Shown here: positions 22,536 to 34,586 of the stretch, piece by piece
Layout: the number at the start of each line of letters is the position of its first letter
How positions within the stretch are numbered: the stretch's first letter is position 1
Assembly (NCBI GenBank): GCA_911728435.2
Contig: OU452202.1
Coordinates: 25,647,135 to 25,711,134 of the forward strand
DNA length: 64,000 bases
Source of the DNA: Apoderus coryli
Lineage: Eukaryota; Arthropoda; Insecta; Coleoptera; Attelabidae
Direction of reading: 5' to 3'
The notes under the pieces: generated by a model
What the model saw: the letters and a program-made list of their open reading frames with translations, nothing else
Told to the model about the DNA's origin: nothing
Database searches by the model: none
Translations under genes and position numbers: made by a program

Positions 22536-23157
22536 CAAGGTGTTTCAAAAAAAACGCGGAGATATTTAAGGTAGTGATTTTTCAGGTCATTTCATGAACA
22601 AAAGTTCCTATAAATATACGTCCAGAAATGCATTGTTTCCAAGTGGGAAGCTTATATGACACTAGCTAGATCAAAAATTATTAACTTGTATTGACAACAA
22701 AAATGTACGCCACTGACTGTAATTTAATTTTGACTGCGCCATTCATTTTGAAGTTGTTGAAGTCTCTCAATTATGGACTCGCTGATGGCAATGCATTTTA
22801 AACGGGTTTAACCTCACGTATGTCCTGCACGATCCCGCGATGTAAACCCACTGAATTTTTTCATGTGGGGCCACCAGAAGTCTTTAGTTTACAGTTCACG
22901 CTATTCCTTGTGGAGTGATGTTCAAATGGGCTGTATTTTTCATGCATTAAGACCTTTAAAAAAACTTACCAATAGGTTTGCGTCAACAGTTGATTGGCTG
23001 GCCAGCCTAGCACACCAACAGTCGTGCGAGACAATGTTGATTAATTTCAGTATATTCTACGAAAACAAGACAAAACAATTTTGAGCTAAAATTTGGATTA
23101 TGCCTGTAGGCATTTGTAGTTGTAGTTTAAGTATGATTTTTTTAAATGGACACACTG
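22536..23157 (+). mobile_element. deleted mariner-like element with transposase C-terminal relic
   Basis: The ends are CAAGGTGTTTC (22536, after TATA) and GACACACTG (23157, before TATA), imperfect inverted repeats with A-rich continuations. Inside, about 22835-22900 reads PARSRDVNPLNFFMWGHQK followed by SLVYSSRYS, which matches WPARSPDLNPLDFFLWGHLK at the last catalytic Asp block of DDD transposases; both final acidic positions are altered (SPD to SRD, LD to LN). The rest of the transposase is missing. The region 22645-22735 resembles 332-420. Confidence 0.65.
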
Positions 23158-24620
23158 TATATGTGTAAATATAGTTATGACATATGTCGAAAGCTCCATC
23201 TAGTGGTCGTTTGTAAAAATACAAGAGAACCCTCCAACAATCAAAACCAACAATTTTAATCCTGACGTTATTCAGCGCATATTATAAGTTACCATTATTC
23301 GAACTGCAGAATTACCAAACATTTTCACATTGATTAACAGTTGCAATTTAGTTTCCGAAATTAATAGGGATACATCATTTATCAGTTGGGTAGTTGTTAA
23401 TCTGGACCCACTGCTCCACAATCGGGTTACGAGTAAATTAAAATTTCGTGTAGGACATGGAAAAGGGACAAGCCATCGCCTCTTGCCAATTTCGAGGGTG
23501 ATTAATTGCACATTGAGGGGTTAGATATATGAGATTTTATAATTTTATATTACATTTTGATGAGTTGACAGCCTGAGAGGCGGATTATCACATAGAGTAG
23601 GTATACTACACCTAAATTGTATTGTGAAAATGAACAATAAAAGGTTTATGAAGCCTTAAAAGATATAGAATATTTTTTTAATATGATTTCGATACTTAAT
23701 TTTCTGCTTACCGATACCAGACCATGGTAAGGAGATAATTAGGATGTATGGAGTATAGCAAATTGATACAGATGATATAAAGATTATTAATTTTAAGAAG
23801 AAAAGTTTTAGTAAACAGAGGTCCCCAATTTCCTCAAAACTTAGATACAGGACATTCAAATTTTGCTCTTGAAGATGGTTTTGGTGAATATTATCTAGAT
23901 TATTATTATCTATATTATTCTAGAGAAAGAAATGCAATTTTGCACATCTACTAATGTTTAATTAACATAAAGCAAAAATGTTTTTAAAATGATAGTCATG
24001 TATTATAGTGAATAGTAATTTATTTTCAAGTTTCATTTCAACATTGATGTAGTTTTGAAACATATTATTGTAAACGACTAAGTACTTTCTGAGATTTGAA
24101 TAAACTTATTGTTCTATTGATACAAGTAATAATACAGCAGTTTTAAGAGTAAGAAGACTAAAACGTTTTATGCTCAAAAAATAAATACGTTCTTAGCAAA
24201 TGCAGCCGCTTCAAAATATTAAATAACTAAAGTAAGTAACCCAGTATGATTTGGTTCCAACAAACACTGAATGTATGTCGCCTTCCTTAAAATGTTTTAT
24301 TTTAAGTGTCCCCAAAAATCTAAAAGTATGATTATGTACAAAAAAATATTATTAAAAAAAATTTCAACTCGAGAAATGAATAAACAATCATTAACAATAT
24401 CAAAAACAGTTTTCAATGAGTAATTAAATAATGATGTTCTTCCGGCTCTCCATTTACTTCAATACATCGTATAAGAGTTTCTCTATGAATTTGTTATGAA
24501 TTCTGGGTTATTATTTAAAATCTTTATTTCATTCCATATTAAATCTTTGGTTTGTCGAGTGGACTCGTTTCATTGTTTAGCTCATACTTGTTTGAACGAT
24601 CACAATTTGTTTCTTATGAA
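23158..24620. other. no recognisable gene
   Basis: A stretch at 23272-23524 is somewhat GC-richer and open on both strands, with the plus strand reading EINRDTSFISWVVVNLDPLL. I do not recognise it. The rest is AT-rich. Confidence 0.4.
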
Positions 24621-25795
24621 GGTTTTGCATTCCCTAAACTGTTGCCGCCTGGCCTACGCTGATGACCTTAAGATCTACACCGTCGTAGACTGTGCCGCGC
24701 TCCAGAGCGACTTGGATGGTTTCAATGGATGGTGTGATACCAATAGACTGCAACTTAATACTGGCAAGTGTAGCATTGTTAGTTACACAAGGTCTAAGAG
24801 TCCTATTTTATTTGACTACAACTTGGATGGTGCCTCGCTGAATAGATACGACCATATTAAGGATCTGGGTATATTGTTCGATCAAGAATTCAGCTTTTCT
24901 TTACATATCGACGATGTTGTTAACACGTCATCTAGGATGCTTCGATGCATTATCAGAAACTGTATCCTTTTCAACAACCCCTCAACTCTCAGATTGCTTT
25001 ACTACACATTTGTCAGATCTAAACTGGATTATGGCTCGGTGATTTGGAACCCCTTCACACTAGTGCAATTGAATCTGGTCAACGACGGTTTGTAAAATAT
25101 CTTGCCTTTGGGAGGGATGGTGCTTATCCGGTCCGTGGTACCGATCATGATTCACTTTTTTTACGCTTCGACATCGTAGCTTTGCAGACTCGGAGAAGGG
25201 TTCTGGGCGTCAAATTTTTGTATAACCTATTGCACGGCCATTTGGATTGCATTTACCTGGTCGGCAAAATAAATATGTTGGTGCCTAGGTTGGCGACTAG
25301 GCAAGATTGGCAGTTTTATACTGATGCTCCAAGAACAAATCTTCTGCGACAGAGTCCTATTTATTTTATTTGTTCAACTTTTAACATGAACTGTTCTGAA
25401 TTCGATATGTATTTGACTCTGTTGCAAAGATAATTAGCTCAATCCAGTCATGATTTGATTGCTGTAAGTGTGCGGTGTCTCTTTCGTGAGTATGTATAGA
25501 TGTAGTGTTTTTCATAAATATTCTGTGTGTGGCTATTGCAATTATTACTTATTATTGTTGTTGTTGTTTATTATTATTATTATTATTATTTTTATTGCTA
25601 TTGTGGTTATTATTGTAGTATTATTATTATAACTAATGTTTGCATTTTTATTTCTCTTGTTCTTTGTAATTTACTGATAATACGTTATATGTTAGCAATA
25701 ATTAAGTATTGAGTTGTAGAGATTTCCTGTAATTGGATTTTTTTTTGTGAATCTGTTGGAAATATACGCTTATTATTATTATTATTAAAATGGTT
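24621..25795 (+). mobile_element. 5'-truncated Jockey/CR1-superfamily non-LTR retrotransposon
   Basis: The reverse transcriptase enters at the catalytic box LAYADDLKIY (about 24652) and continues with LQSDLDGFNGWCDTNRLQLN, KCSIVSYTR, IKDLGILFD and LLYYTFVRSKLDYGSVIWNP. A frameshift near 25075 moves to the frame ending at 25433: ESGQRRFVKYLAFGRDGAYP, LQTRRRVLGVKFLYNLLHG and a C-terminus with PRTNLLRQSPIYF. Earlier palm blocks and the endonuclease are missing. The 3' untranslated region holds a TTA/TTG microsatellite and ends in a (TTA)n run at about 25771-25790, the probable tail. Confidence 0.82.
25540..25640. repeat. TTG/TTA trinucleotide microsatellite
   Basis: Runs of TTG and TTA with interruptions in the 3' region of the retrotransposon; the small open frame here (Tyr-rich) is an artefact of the repeat. 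Confidence 0.7.
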
Positions 25796-26889
25796 GACGT
25801 TTTTAATCTGGTGGATATCTACACGATTTTCTATATATCCCCAAAGAAATGTATCCATAGATCGGGGCTGTTTGCAGACTATTTAATTGGAGCATTTCTA
25901 CCGATCCCTTCAGGAAGCATCTCATTTATGTGATTAATGAAAAATAATATTTTCTATCTTAGGCAAATCGTCTAAACTCATTTTCAAAGAAGTCTAAATA
26001 TGGGGCTCCTTGTCAAATAGTATCAAAAAATAGGCTCCAATAACTTGGGACTTAAATTGTGGATTCCCTCTTGCCCTTTCTCTAGTATTGTGTATCTGAT
26101 CATGTTTCCAATTTTGTTTATACGTAGAAAAAATTATTTTCAGTACATACACAACCACGCTTTTAAATTTTTTAAGATACTTAAAGTAAAACAATTAGAG
26201 GGAGACGACATTATAGTGGATTAGTTTTTGGAGTTTCTGGCACTTCCCGCTCTCACGAAAGACTTGTGAACATTTTTATGAAATTTCCAAAAGATATATT
26301 CGTCCACCTAATATGGATCAAATTAAATTTCGATCTGGATATAAACAAAGGGTATATCGGATTAAACCAATTTTCTAAATCGTTAGAAACCCATTAACAT
26401 ACCACTGAAAATAATTATGCAGCGCCAATATAAATTTGAAATCAGCCGTTACATTCCCCCTTCAGGGCATGTGACAGTGCAGCATTTTATGTTGAATTAA
26501 TTCCCCAAAAACCCACGATGCTTGAAATGTCAAAGCGCGGTATGTGTGCGTTATTCACCGGAAAAAAAATATGAGGGGGGTGGTTGTCTTATTTAGGGGT
26601 GACACATGCAGGGTGCCCTTAAGTAGGGCAGCCGGCCACTCGTACTCTTTCCGCATGAGACATAGGCGTAGATCGGTATTTTCGATATTCGAGTTTACAT
26701 AAATAAAAATACAATATAAAGAAACAAAATTATATTCAAACAACATATGCGTGTGTAAATAGTACAAATACTAAACAGTAAAACAAAGTACATAAAAGTC
26801 ACTTAAAACTTCAATAAATAGTCTAAAGGGCACAATTCAAATATTACAACAACAATCAACAGACCATAATATAACTTAAGATTAACAAA
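25796..26889. other. no recognisable gene
   Basis: AT-rich. A GC-richer patch at about 26570-26670 (with GCAGGGTGCCC and AGGGCAGCCGGCCACTC) is open on the minus strand but shows no domain. It adjoins the 3' end of the minus-strand retrotransposon. Confidence 0.35.
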
Positions 26890-27985
26890 GCACTAGAGTG
26901 TAAAAAATTCACTCAAAATTTGTAGGTGAGATAGTCAGCATAGTCATATGGGACAATCTCAAGAAGTTGTTTTTTCACTTCAACTTTAAATTTATTGTTG
27001 TTCGCAATACCTTTTATCTGACGAGGGAGGTGATTATAGAACCTAACGGCCATAACCTGAAACTGTCGATCTGTCGAAGCTAATCTGTGCCGGGGCAGAC
27101 ACAGGTTTTTCTTATGCCGCGTTTCATAACAGTGTAGATCCTCATGACTTATTAAAATATTGAGATTTTCCCTAATATAAAAAATGCATTGCCAAATATA
27201 CAGAGCAGGAACTGTTAAAATATTTAATTTTTGCATGGCTCTCTATATCCAGCTTTAACCGTTACGCGTACAGCCGCCTTTTGAATTTTAAAGATAATTT
27301 GCCATTGCGGTGCCTTGCCCCAAAACAGAACGCTATATCTAATTAGGCCCTGAAAGTATCCCATATATGCGCAACGCAAGACTTCTTGTGAACATGTATT
27401 CGATAGTTTTCGCAAGACATAAACCACACCTCAATTTTTTGGCAAGGCAATCGATCTGATCTTTCCATGTCAATTTTGGGTTTACAATTACTCCAAGTAT
27501 TGTGTTCGCTAGTAAAATTTTTCCTTAGTGTAAAATCAATCCTGTCCATTTTCGAGAAGTTAAGAGACAAGCCAATTCTCAGCACTTTTTAATTTGGTTT
27601 GGATTATGTTATTAAAATCCTCGGAAGCCTAGTAAATTGTGGTGTCGTCTGCGAATTACTTGCGTATCCCTCAAAAAAGATGATAAGTCGTTGACATATA
27701 TAATAAATAAAAGTGGACCAAGAATTGAGCCCTGGGGTACTCCGGTTGTCACAGGTCTTACTTCAGACCTCTCTCCCATATAGTCAACTAACTGGTGTCG
27801 ATCACTCAAGTAAGATCTTATGAAATTAAGAGCATTTGCTCTAATGCCATATAGGGAAAGTGTCTTTAAGAGAATTGCATGAGAAACACAGTCAAATGCT
27901 CTAGAAAGATCGCAAAATACAGCCGTCAGGATGTGTCCTTGTTCCATTGCAGCCACTATAGACTGCACTAACCTCATCCTGCTTG
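26890..27985 (-). mobile_element. decayed Jockey-like non-LTR retrotransposon (RT part)
   Basis: Minus-strand frames follow one another in the right order: 27977-27612 carries [19 protein letters not shown] (first catalytic Asp region), [31 protein letters not shown] and YVNDL; the FADD box is lost or garbled near 27630; 27585-27343 holds a KFLG-region remnant; 27427-27224 reads YMGYFQGLIRYSVLFWG and IFKIQKAAVR; 27236-26913 gives the C-terminus (LNILTVPALYIWQCIFYI, ETRHKKNLCLPRHRL, FYNHLPRQIKG, FKVEVKKQLL). At least three frameshifts or stops separate them. The family resembles 47830-48745. Confidence 0.82.
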
Positions 27986-28570
27986 GTATAATCCTAATTT
28001 ATTGTTCGACATTTGTGTTTCAGAATGTCATAACTGTTGGGACTAGTCTGATCAAAGCCCACATCAATTTTGCCTAAAATGACCACATTGCAAACAAAAT
28101 TAACGTGTCCAAGAACTTTTGAATAAGCAACAAAACACTCCTTTTCTAGATTATTATTTTCCTGTTTTTTTTTTGAACATTTTGCCCATTTTTCGAATTC
28201 ATGATCTGAATATATTTTTCTCTCAACCTTTTGGTTGCATTCATTCACCTTCATCAGGCTTTGTAATTACAAAACTTTACGATAGGGTGTTTATATTCCA
28301 TGGGAGTGGTGAGGATATCTCATAAATACCAAGTTTTATCTTCTTTTTGTCATTCAGCTTTACAATTCAATCTGGAAAAAAGTCAGGACAGGAAGAAAAT
28401 CGAACATATAAAGTTCCTGACTGTTCAAACCATTATGCATGATCATCCTAGTATGACAAAGGTCAATGAATATGAGTTCCGAAAACGATCACGCAAATGC
28501 AAGCAGGGCGTCGAATGTTAGAAGAGAATACTACGCTATAATCTTAGAACAGTTAAAAGACTGTTTGGAC
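27986..28570. other. no recognisable gene
   Basis: AT-rich. CACCTTCATCAGGC at about 28246 resembles words found at Penelope-like ends, but no complementary GAAA block is at the right place. Confidence 0.35.
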
Positions 28571-29366
28571 CAGTGGCGGCTTTAGGATTCGAATTTGAAG
28601 GGGCGCATTCCGAAAGGTCAAATCTTAAACTATATTGAATATGCTTGAAAAAAAAAATGGTAAATTTTCACGTATGAGGAAAAGCTAAAATTAAAATGAA
28701 ATACGGTTGTTAACTTTTTTATAGGTACCTATATTAAAAGAAACTGAACAATTCTAAGTTGGAAAATGGAAACAAACTAAACTGAACCAACTCGTGTATC
28801 ACACAAAAACAAAATACATAAAACAAAAATAAAATAAAAGCATATACATAAGTGTGCAAACGAAATAAAATCATAAAATCTAAAAGTTAAATTGTAAAAT
28901 CTAATCTTCTTTTTTGATTGACAAATAGGTTAATTACACTTACAAGGTTTATTTCAATATTTCTATGAACATATAATAAAGCTATTATGACTTTTAATTA
29001 ATCAAGCTTCTTTCTGCCGTTGCTACAGAAATAGTCAACGTACCATTTTCGTTAAAAATGCTCCGATATCGTATTTTAATTGTTCGCCAAGTTCTGTGTC
29101 CATGTATTTTGATTTTTTGTTGAACTAGAAGCAACTGCAACATTGGTTTGTGGAGAACGAAGCCGACATGGACAAAGACGCGGTTCTTAGAATCCGCATT
29201 ATTAGACCAAGAGCAGTCGGACCTGTTAAAAATATGTGATGCATTCAAAAATATTTATGCAATTTATCTATTTATATATGGATGAATTCATTGTCATTTT
29301 CTAAGTATCTAATTTTTTGTAAAACCACGGTTTGGACCTTTGCAATCCCTTTTCTCTCCGCCACTG
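28571..29366 (-). mobile_element. hAT-type transposon relic
   Basis: On the minus strand near 29050-28996 the reading TLTISVATAERSLIN matches the hAT transposase C-terminal dimerisation signature (SVATAERSFSKLKLI). The left end is CAGTGGCGGCTTTAGG at 28571; CCGCCACTG at 29356-29364 would be its inverted partner. An alternative right end is 29329, because GTTTGGAC occurs directly before the left end (28563-28570) and again at 29330-29337, an 8-bp duplication as hAT elements make. Most of the transposase is gone. Confidence 0.55.
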
Positions 29367-29865
29367 GTTACGAATTACACTTTTGCGTGCAAGTAATTAT
29401 GCGACGGATAGTGATAGCATTTGTTCGCGCTTATTTTCATACAAATGAGATCCCTATTTTTTCATTACGTAGTTGAAATTTTAAAGCAGCTTTCGCAACG
29501 GGTGGTTAACTTTAATATTTCATATCACTACTTAAAAGAGATTATATCTTGCTATTATATTGTAGCCCTCTTTTCGTTTTTTGTACATCTATATTGTGGC
29601 TTGATTTTGCATCTTTCTGCTTCACAATGCGTACTTATACATTATTAATTTTATTGTAATATTTTTCCTGCCCAAAATGAGATCATTTTTTATCATTTCA
29701 AAATTTCTGTCTTGAAACAGTGTCGTTTCCTATCTAGTAAAAATGGGGGAGTGTATGTATAGTGGTTACTGTATACCAACTAATAGGGCAACATTTTGCA
29801 CATTGCAGGTATACAGAGCGGCCTTAAAAAGAGTTAAATAACAAAGTTGTTTTTTTAAAGGGAAC
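29367..29865. other. no recognisable gene; left flank of the tandem array
   Basis: AT-rich; open frames at 29282-29648 show no domain. Confidence 0.35.
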
Positions 29866-32800
29866 TCCCTATACAATGTGTTTCTAAAATAGGTGGTCAA
29901 AATTTGTGAGCGAATTGGGGACTAATTATGAAAAAAACCTAAATTGTAATTTTTCGAAAAGTCCTTATTTTTTGAAATTTTTTTTTTAATATTTTTTTTG
30001 AATTTTTTTTTTGAAAACTTTTTTTTTTAATTTTTTTTTTAATTTTTTGAAAATTTTTTTTTGAATACTTTTTTTTTGGATTTTTTGTTTTTAAATATTT
30101 TTTTCAAATATTTTCTTTGGAAACTTTTTTTAAATTTTTTTTTTTGTAATTTTTTTTAATTTTTTTTAATAACCCTCAATGACTTTTTTCATAGATAAAA
30201 CTACCACAAAACGACTATACAAGGTGTTTCTAAAATAGGTGGTCAAAATTTGTGAGCGAATTGGGGACTAATTATGAAAAAAACGTAAATTGTAATTTTT
30301 TGAAAAGTCCTTATTTTTTGAATTTTTTTTTTTTAACTTTTTTTTTAATTTTGGTTTCTTTAAAAAAACATTTTTTAATTTTTTTATTTAATTTTTTTTC
30401 TTAATTTTTTTTTAACCCTCAATGACTTTTTTCATAGATAAAACTACCACAAATTGACTGGGAAATCCCGCAAGGGATTTCTTGTTAATATATATTAAAG
30501 AGTGCAAGAAGACTTCCTGAGGACGATTTTTTTGAAATATTTTCGAAACGAGTAAAGATGAATTAATCAAATGTAGTATATTTATTCACCTAGTTAAATG
30601 ACGTAAACTGACATGAAATTGAATAAAAAAGGATGACCATAGGCGGGTGAACGGGGGGACCCTTGCCTTTTTTAGATTTTTTTTTGATTTTTTTTTTATT
30701 TTTTTTTTAATTTTTTTTTCTTAATTTTTTTTTATAACCCTCAATGACTTTATTCATGGATAAAACTACCACAAAACGACTGGGAAATCCCGCTTGTTAA
30801 TATATAATAAAGAGTGCAAGAAGACTTCCTGAGGACGATTTTTTTGAAATATTTTCGAAACGAGTAAAGATGAATTAATCAAATGTAGTACATTTATTCA
30901 TCTAGTTAAACGTCGTAAACTGACATGAAATTGAATAAAAAAGGATGACCATAGGCGGGTGAACGGGGGGACCCTTGCCTTTTTTGAATTTTTTTTTTTA
31001 TTTTTTTTTAAATTTTTTTCTTAATTTTTTTGTAACCCTCAATGACTTTTTTCATAGATAAAACTACCACAAAACGACTATACAAGGTGTTTCTAAAATA
31101 GGTGGTCAAAATTTGTGAACGAATTGGGGACTAATTATGAAAAAAACCTAAATTGTAATTTTTCGAAAAGTCCTTATTTTTTGAAATTTTGTTTTGAAAC
31201 CTTTTTTTTTTTAATTTTTTTTTAAATATTTTTTTTTGAAATATTTTCTTTGGAAACTTTTTTTTGATTTTTTTTTTTTTTTGTAATTTTTTTTATTTTT
31301 TTTTTATAAGCCTCAATGACTTTTTCATAGATAAAACTACCACAAAACGACTATACAAGGTGTTTCTAAAATAGGTGGTCAAAATTTGTGAGCGAATTGG
31401 GGACTAATTATGAAAAAAACTATACCAGGTGTTTCTAAAATAGGTGGCCAAAATTTGTGAGCGAATTGGGGACTAATTATAAAAAAACCTAAATTGTAAT
31501 TTTTCGAAAAGTCCTTATTTTTTTAATTTTTATTTAATATTTTTTTTGAAAACTTTTTTTTTAATTTTTTTTTGAAATTTTGGTTTTTTTTTAATTTTCT
31601 TTTTGTAATTTTTTTTTATAACCCTCAATGACTTTTTTCATAGATAAAACTACCACAAAACGACTGGGAAATCCCGCAAGGGATTTCTTGTTAATATATA
31701 ATAAAGAGTGCAAGAGGAAGTCTTCTTGCACTCTTCTGAGGACTCTGAGGACGATTTTTTTGAAATATTTTCGAAACGAGTAAAGATGAATTAATCAAAT
31801 GTAGTATATTTATTCACCTAGTTAAATGTCGTAAACTGACATGAAATTGAATAAAAAAGGATGACCATAGGCGGGTGAACGGGGGGACCCTTGCTTTTTT
31901 TTGATTTTTTTTTTTTATTTTTTTAAAATTTTTTTTCTTAATTTTTTTTTATAACCCTCAATGACTTATTTCATAGATAAAACTACCACAAAACGACTGG
32001 GAAATCCCGCAAGGGATTTCTTGTTACTATATAATAAAGAGTGCAAGAAGACTTCCTGAGGACGATTTCTTTGAAATATTTTCGAAACGAGTAAAGATGA
32101 ATTAATCAAATGTAGCATATTTATTCACCTAGTTAAATGTCGTATACTGACATGAAATTGAATAAAAAAGGATGACCATAGGCGGGTGAACGGGGGGACC
32201 CTAGCCTTTTTTGAATTTTTTGAATTTTTTTTTTTTATTTTTTTTAAATTTTTGTTCTTAATTTTTTTTTATAACCCTCAATGACTTTTTTCATAGATAA
32301 AACTACCACAAAACGACTATACAAGGTGTTTCTAAAATAGGTGGTCAAAATTTGTGAGCGAGGGGACTAAGTATAAAAAACCCAAATTGTAATTTTTCGA
32401 AAAGTCCTTATTTTTTGAAATTTTTTTTTTGAAAACTTGTTTTTAAATTTTTTTTTAATATTTTTTTAAAATTTTTTGTTTTAAATTTTTTTTAAAATTT
32501 TTTTTTTTAAATTTTTTTTTAACCCTCAATGACTTTTTTCATAGATAAAACTACCACAAAACGACTATACAAGGTGTTTCTAAAATAGCTGGTCAAAATT
32601 TTTGAGCGAATTGGGGACTAATTATGAAAAAAACCTAAATTGTAATTTTTCGAAAAGTCCTTATTTTTTGAAATTTTTTTTTTAATATTTTTTTTAAAAA
32701 CTTTTTTTTGAAATTTTGTTTTTTTTTTTTAATTTTTTTTCTTAATTTTTTTTTATAACCCTCAATGACTTTTTCATAGATAAAACTACCACAAAACGAC

Positions 32801-33131
32801 TGGGAAATCCCGCAAGGGATTTCTTGTTACTATATAATAAAGAGTGCAAGAAGACTTCCTGAGGCCGATCTTTTTAAAATATTTTCGAAGCGAGTAAAGA
32901 TAAATTAATCAAATGTAGCATATTTATTCACCTAGTTAAATGTCGTAAACTGACATGAAATTAAATAAAAAAGGATGACCATAAGCGGCTGAACGGGGGG
33001 ACCCTTGCCTTAATTATTATAACAACCTAACTTTTTTTTCTTGTGAGTTTTATTACATTTGTGTCAACAATGTGATAAAATAAGGTTTTCTATATAAAAA
33101 AGGCATACTTGGTTTTTCTCGAAAAACTTAA
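29866..33131 (+). repeat. composite tandem array built from a MITE (3.3 kb)
   Basis: Two modules alternate irregularly. Module A starts TATACAAGGTGTTTCTAAAA, continues GGTGGTCAAAATTTGTGAGC and ends CGAAAAGTCCTTATTTTTTG; starts near 29872, 30220, 31079, 31355, 31424, 32317 and 32569. Module B starts GACTGGGAAATCCCGCAAGG, runs through GAAGACTTCCTGAGGACGA and GGATGACCATAGGCGGGTGA and ends GGGGGGACCCTTGCC; starts near 30457, 30779, 31663, 31997 and 32799. Each module is bounded by a T-rich tract of variable length and the constant CCCTCAATGACTTTTT with AAACTACCACAAAACGAC. After the last B module the sequence continues as in the single-copy MITE at 45543-46139 (opposite orientation) up to about 33131. 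There is no coding sequence. Confidence 0.88.
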
Positions 33132-33529
33132 AGAGAAGATTTTTGCATCAATATGTTTATATTTGTTAGATGATGCTAACAATTTTAATAAACACAACAC
33201 AGTTAAATTCAGATATAGCACACCGAATGACTATGTTTTGTGTCTTCTGATGGTATTTGATTGTTCGACAACAAATTCCACGACCATAGGCTCAGCTTCT
33301 TCGTCTGCAACGATCGTTTTTTTATATTTTCTGATATTTCACATACCCAGATTGCGAAAATATTTTCTGTATCATTGCCAAAGATTGGTTGTCTGGATGA
33401 CAACGAAAGCGAAATATTTCAGTAGACACTCTTGAAGCCAGCAAAGAATTTTGAAATTATCATTGAATAATATAGTAAAAATCAACGAAACTAAATCTGA
33501 AGAAATATTTCAAAGCAATAAACTGATTA
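33132..33529. other. no recognised gene; weak coding-like patch
   Basis: Minus-strand frames around 33420-33230 contain TIVADEEAEPMVVEFVVEQ, less AT-biased than the surroundings, but broken by frame changes. I do not recognise it; a decayed transposase is possible. Confidence 0.3.
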
Positions 33530-34285
33530 ACTGTCTGGCGCCGTGATCTACGTCAGAGATCTTTAAGAAACGAGGAACTTCTTTCAATACCCCGCCACCG
33601 CTCTGCCTTGTTCCAAAGGAGTTTCACATACAATGCCGTAATGATGTATAACCATATCGATCCGAATCTGAGGAGCATCGGCCCGGACAAAGTTAATTTG
33701 TTTAAAAAAAGATTGAAGATTTCCCTATTAAACAAATAATAACCTATAAGCCTACATCAGTTTGATGGTATAATTTTAAATGGTTATGAGGTTGGCTGAG
33801 CGAGTTGTTGGGAGTCTCGTTTCAGTTTGTTATTGAAACTGTGTTATTTGTAATTACTGGGGTGTCCTGTTTAAGACGGAAAAGGACAAATTTGGATATT
33901 GCAAGTCGAAATTTGATAGATTTATCCGATGATCTGCGTCAGCATGTATAAATTTGAATCCCCTAGGCGCGATAGATTATTTGAAAGTAGTTTTTTGTTT
34001 TTCTTTTCCGTTATGTAATCGTCAGCAAAAACATACATATTCTTAATATTTGTACTTATATTTGTATAGTACATTTGTTCATTTCAGGATGATAGTTTTG
34101 CAATCAATTGATAGTGCTTTCAGGTTAAGTAAAAAGTAGCTTCATAGCTAAACTTCGCCTTTTGATTGAGGACAAGTTCATTGAGATATTTTAAATCTCA
34201 GTGCAGAAGATCTTTCCTTTTATGTATCATCTAAAGTTTGTACACTGCTCAATCAATAAAGACTATTATTATTATTATTTTATTA
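33530..34285 (+). mobile_element. non-LTR retrotransposon 3' fragment
   Basis: The plus strand at about 33535-33740 reads RRDLRQRSLRNEELLSIPRH, RSALFQRSFTYNAVMMYNHI and VNLFKKRLKISLL, the typical C-terminus of a Jockey/CR1-superfamily ORF2 (PRHRTxxFxRSFxYxAxxLYNxL...FKKRLK). It is followed by about 500 bases of 3' untranslated sequence ending CAATAAAGACTATTATTATT at 34254-34280, a polyadenylation-like signal and microsatellite tail. No catalytic domain remains. Confidence 0.7.
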
Positions 34286-34310
34286 TCGCTTTAGCTCATG
34301 CTGTGTATTT

Positions 34311-34586
34311 TTGGGATATCAGATGACACACTGTACAAAAATCGTATTTGATAATCCGACGAGTGCTGTTACATTTCTGCAAATGAATGCACAGTGTGCA
34401 TTTCTATACACTTTGTTGCCGACATTAGACTTGTCACTAACATATACAGAAAACGTTCTCCAAAATGCAGAATACCTACTTCGAATCCTGTCAAAAGCAG
34501 GAATATCATTATCTCCTATGCGAAGTGTCTATTTATTTTCGGAAGTATCGTATAGCTTTGATAATATTGTAAATGTGTTTTTTTGA
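34311..34586 (+). pseudogene. possible gypsy-type LTR retrotransposon RT remnant
   Basis: The 91-codon frame ends LQNAEYLLRILSKAGISLSP, then RSVYLFSEVSYSFDNIV. This follows the palm/thumb pattern of gypsy reverse transcriptases (HxxxVxxVLxxLxxAGxxLxxxKCxFFxxxVxYLGHxV). The upstream part, NPTSAVTFLQMN, could be the degenerate counterpart of NAPATFQRxM. The catalytic YxDD is not preserved. No LTRs or neighbouring pol domains are visible, so I hold this loosely. Confidence 0.38.

Noticed and set aside
25527..25712. Tyr-rich membrane-like small protein
   Set aside because: It is a translation of the TTA/TTG microsatellite.
29866..33131. CRISPR-like repeat array
   Set aside because: Units are hundreds of bases long, spacers are T-rich tracts and not unique sequences, and the genome is eukaryotic.
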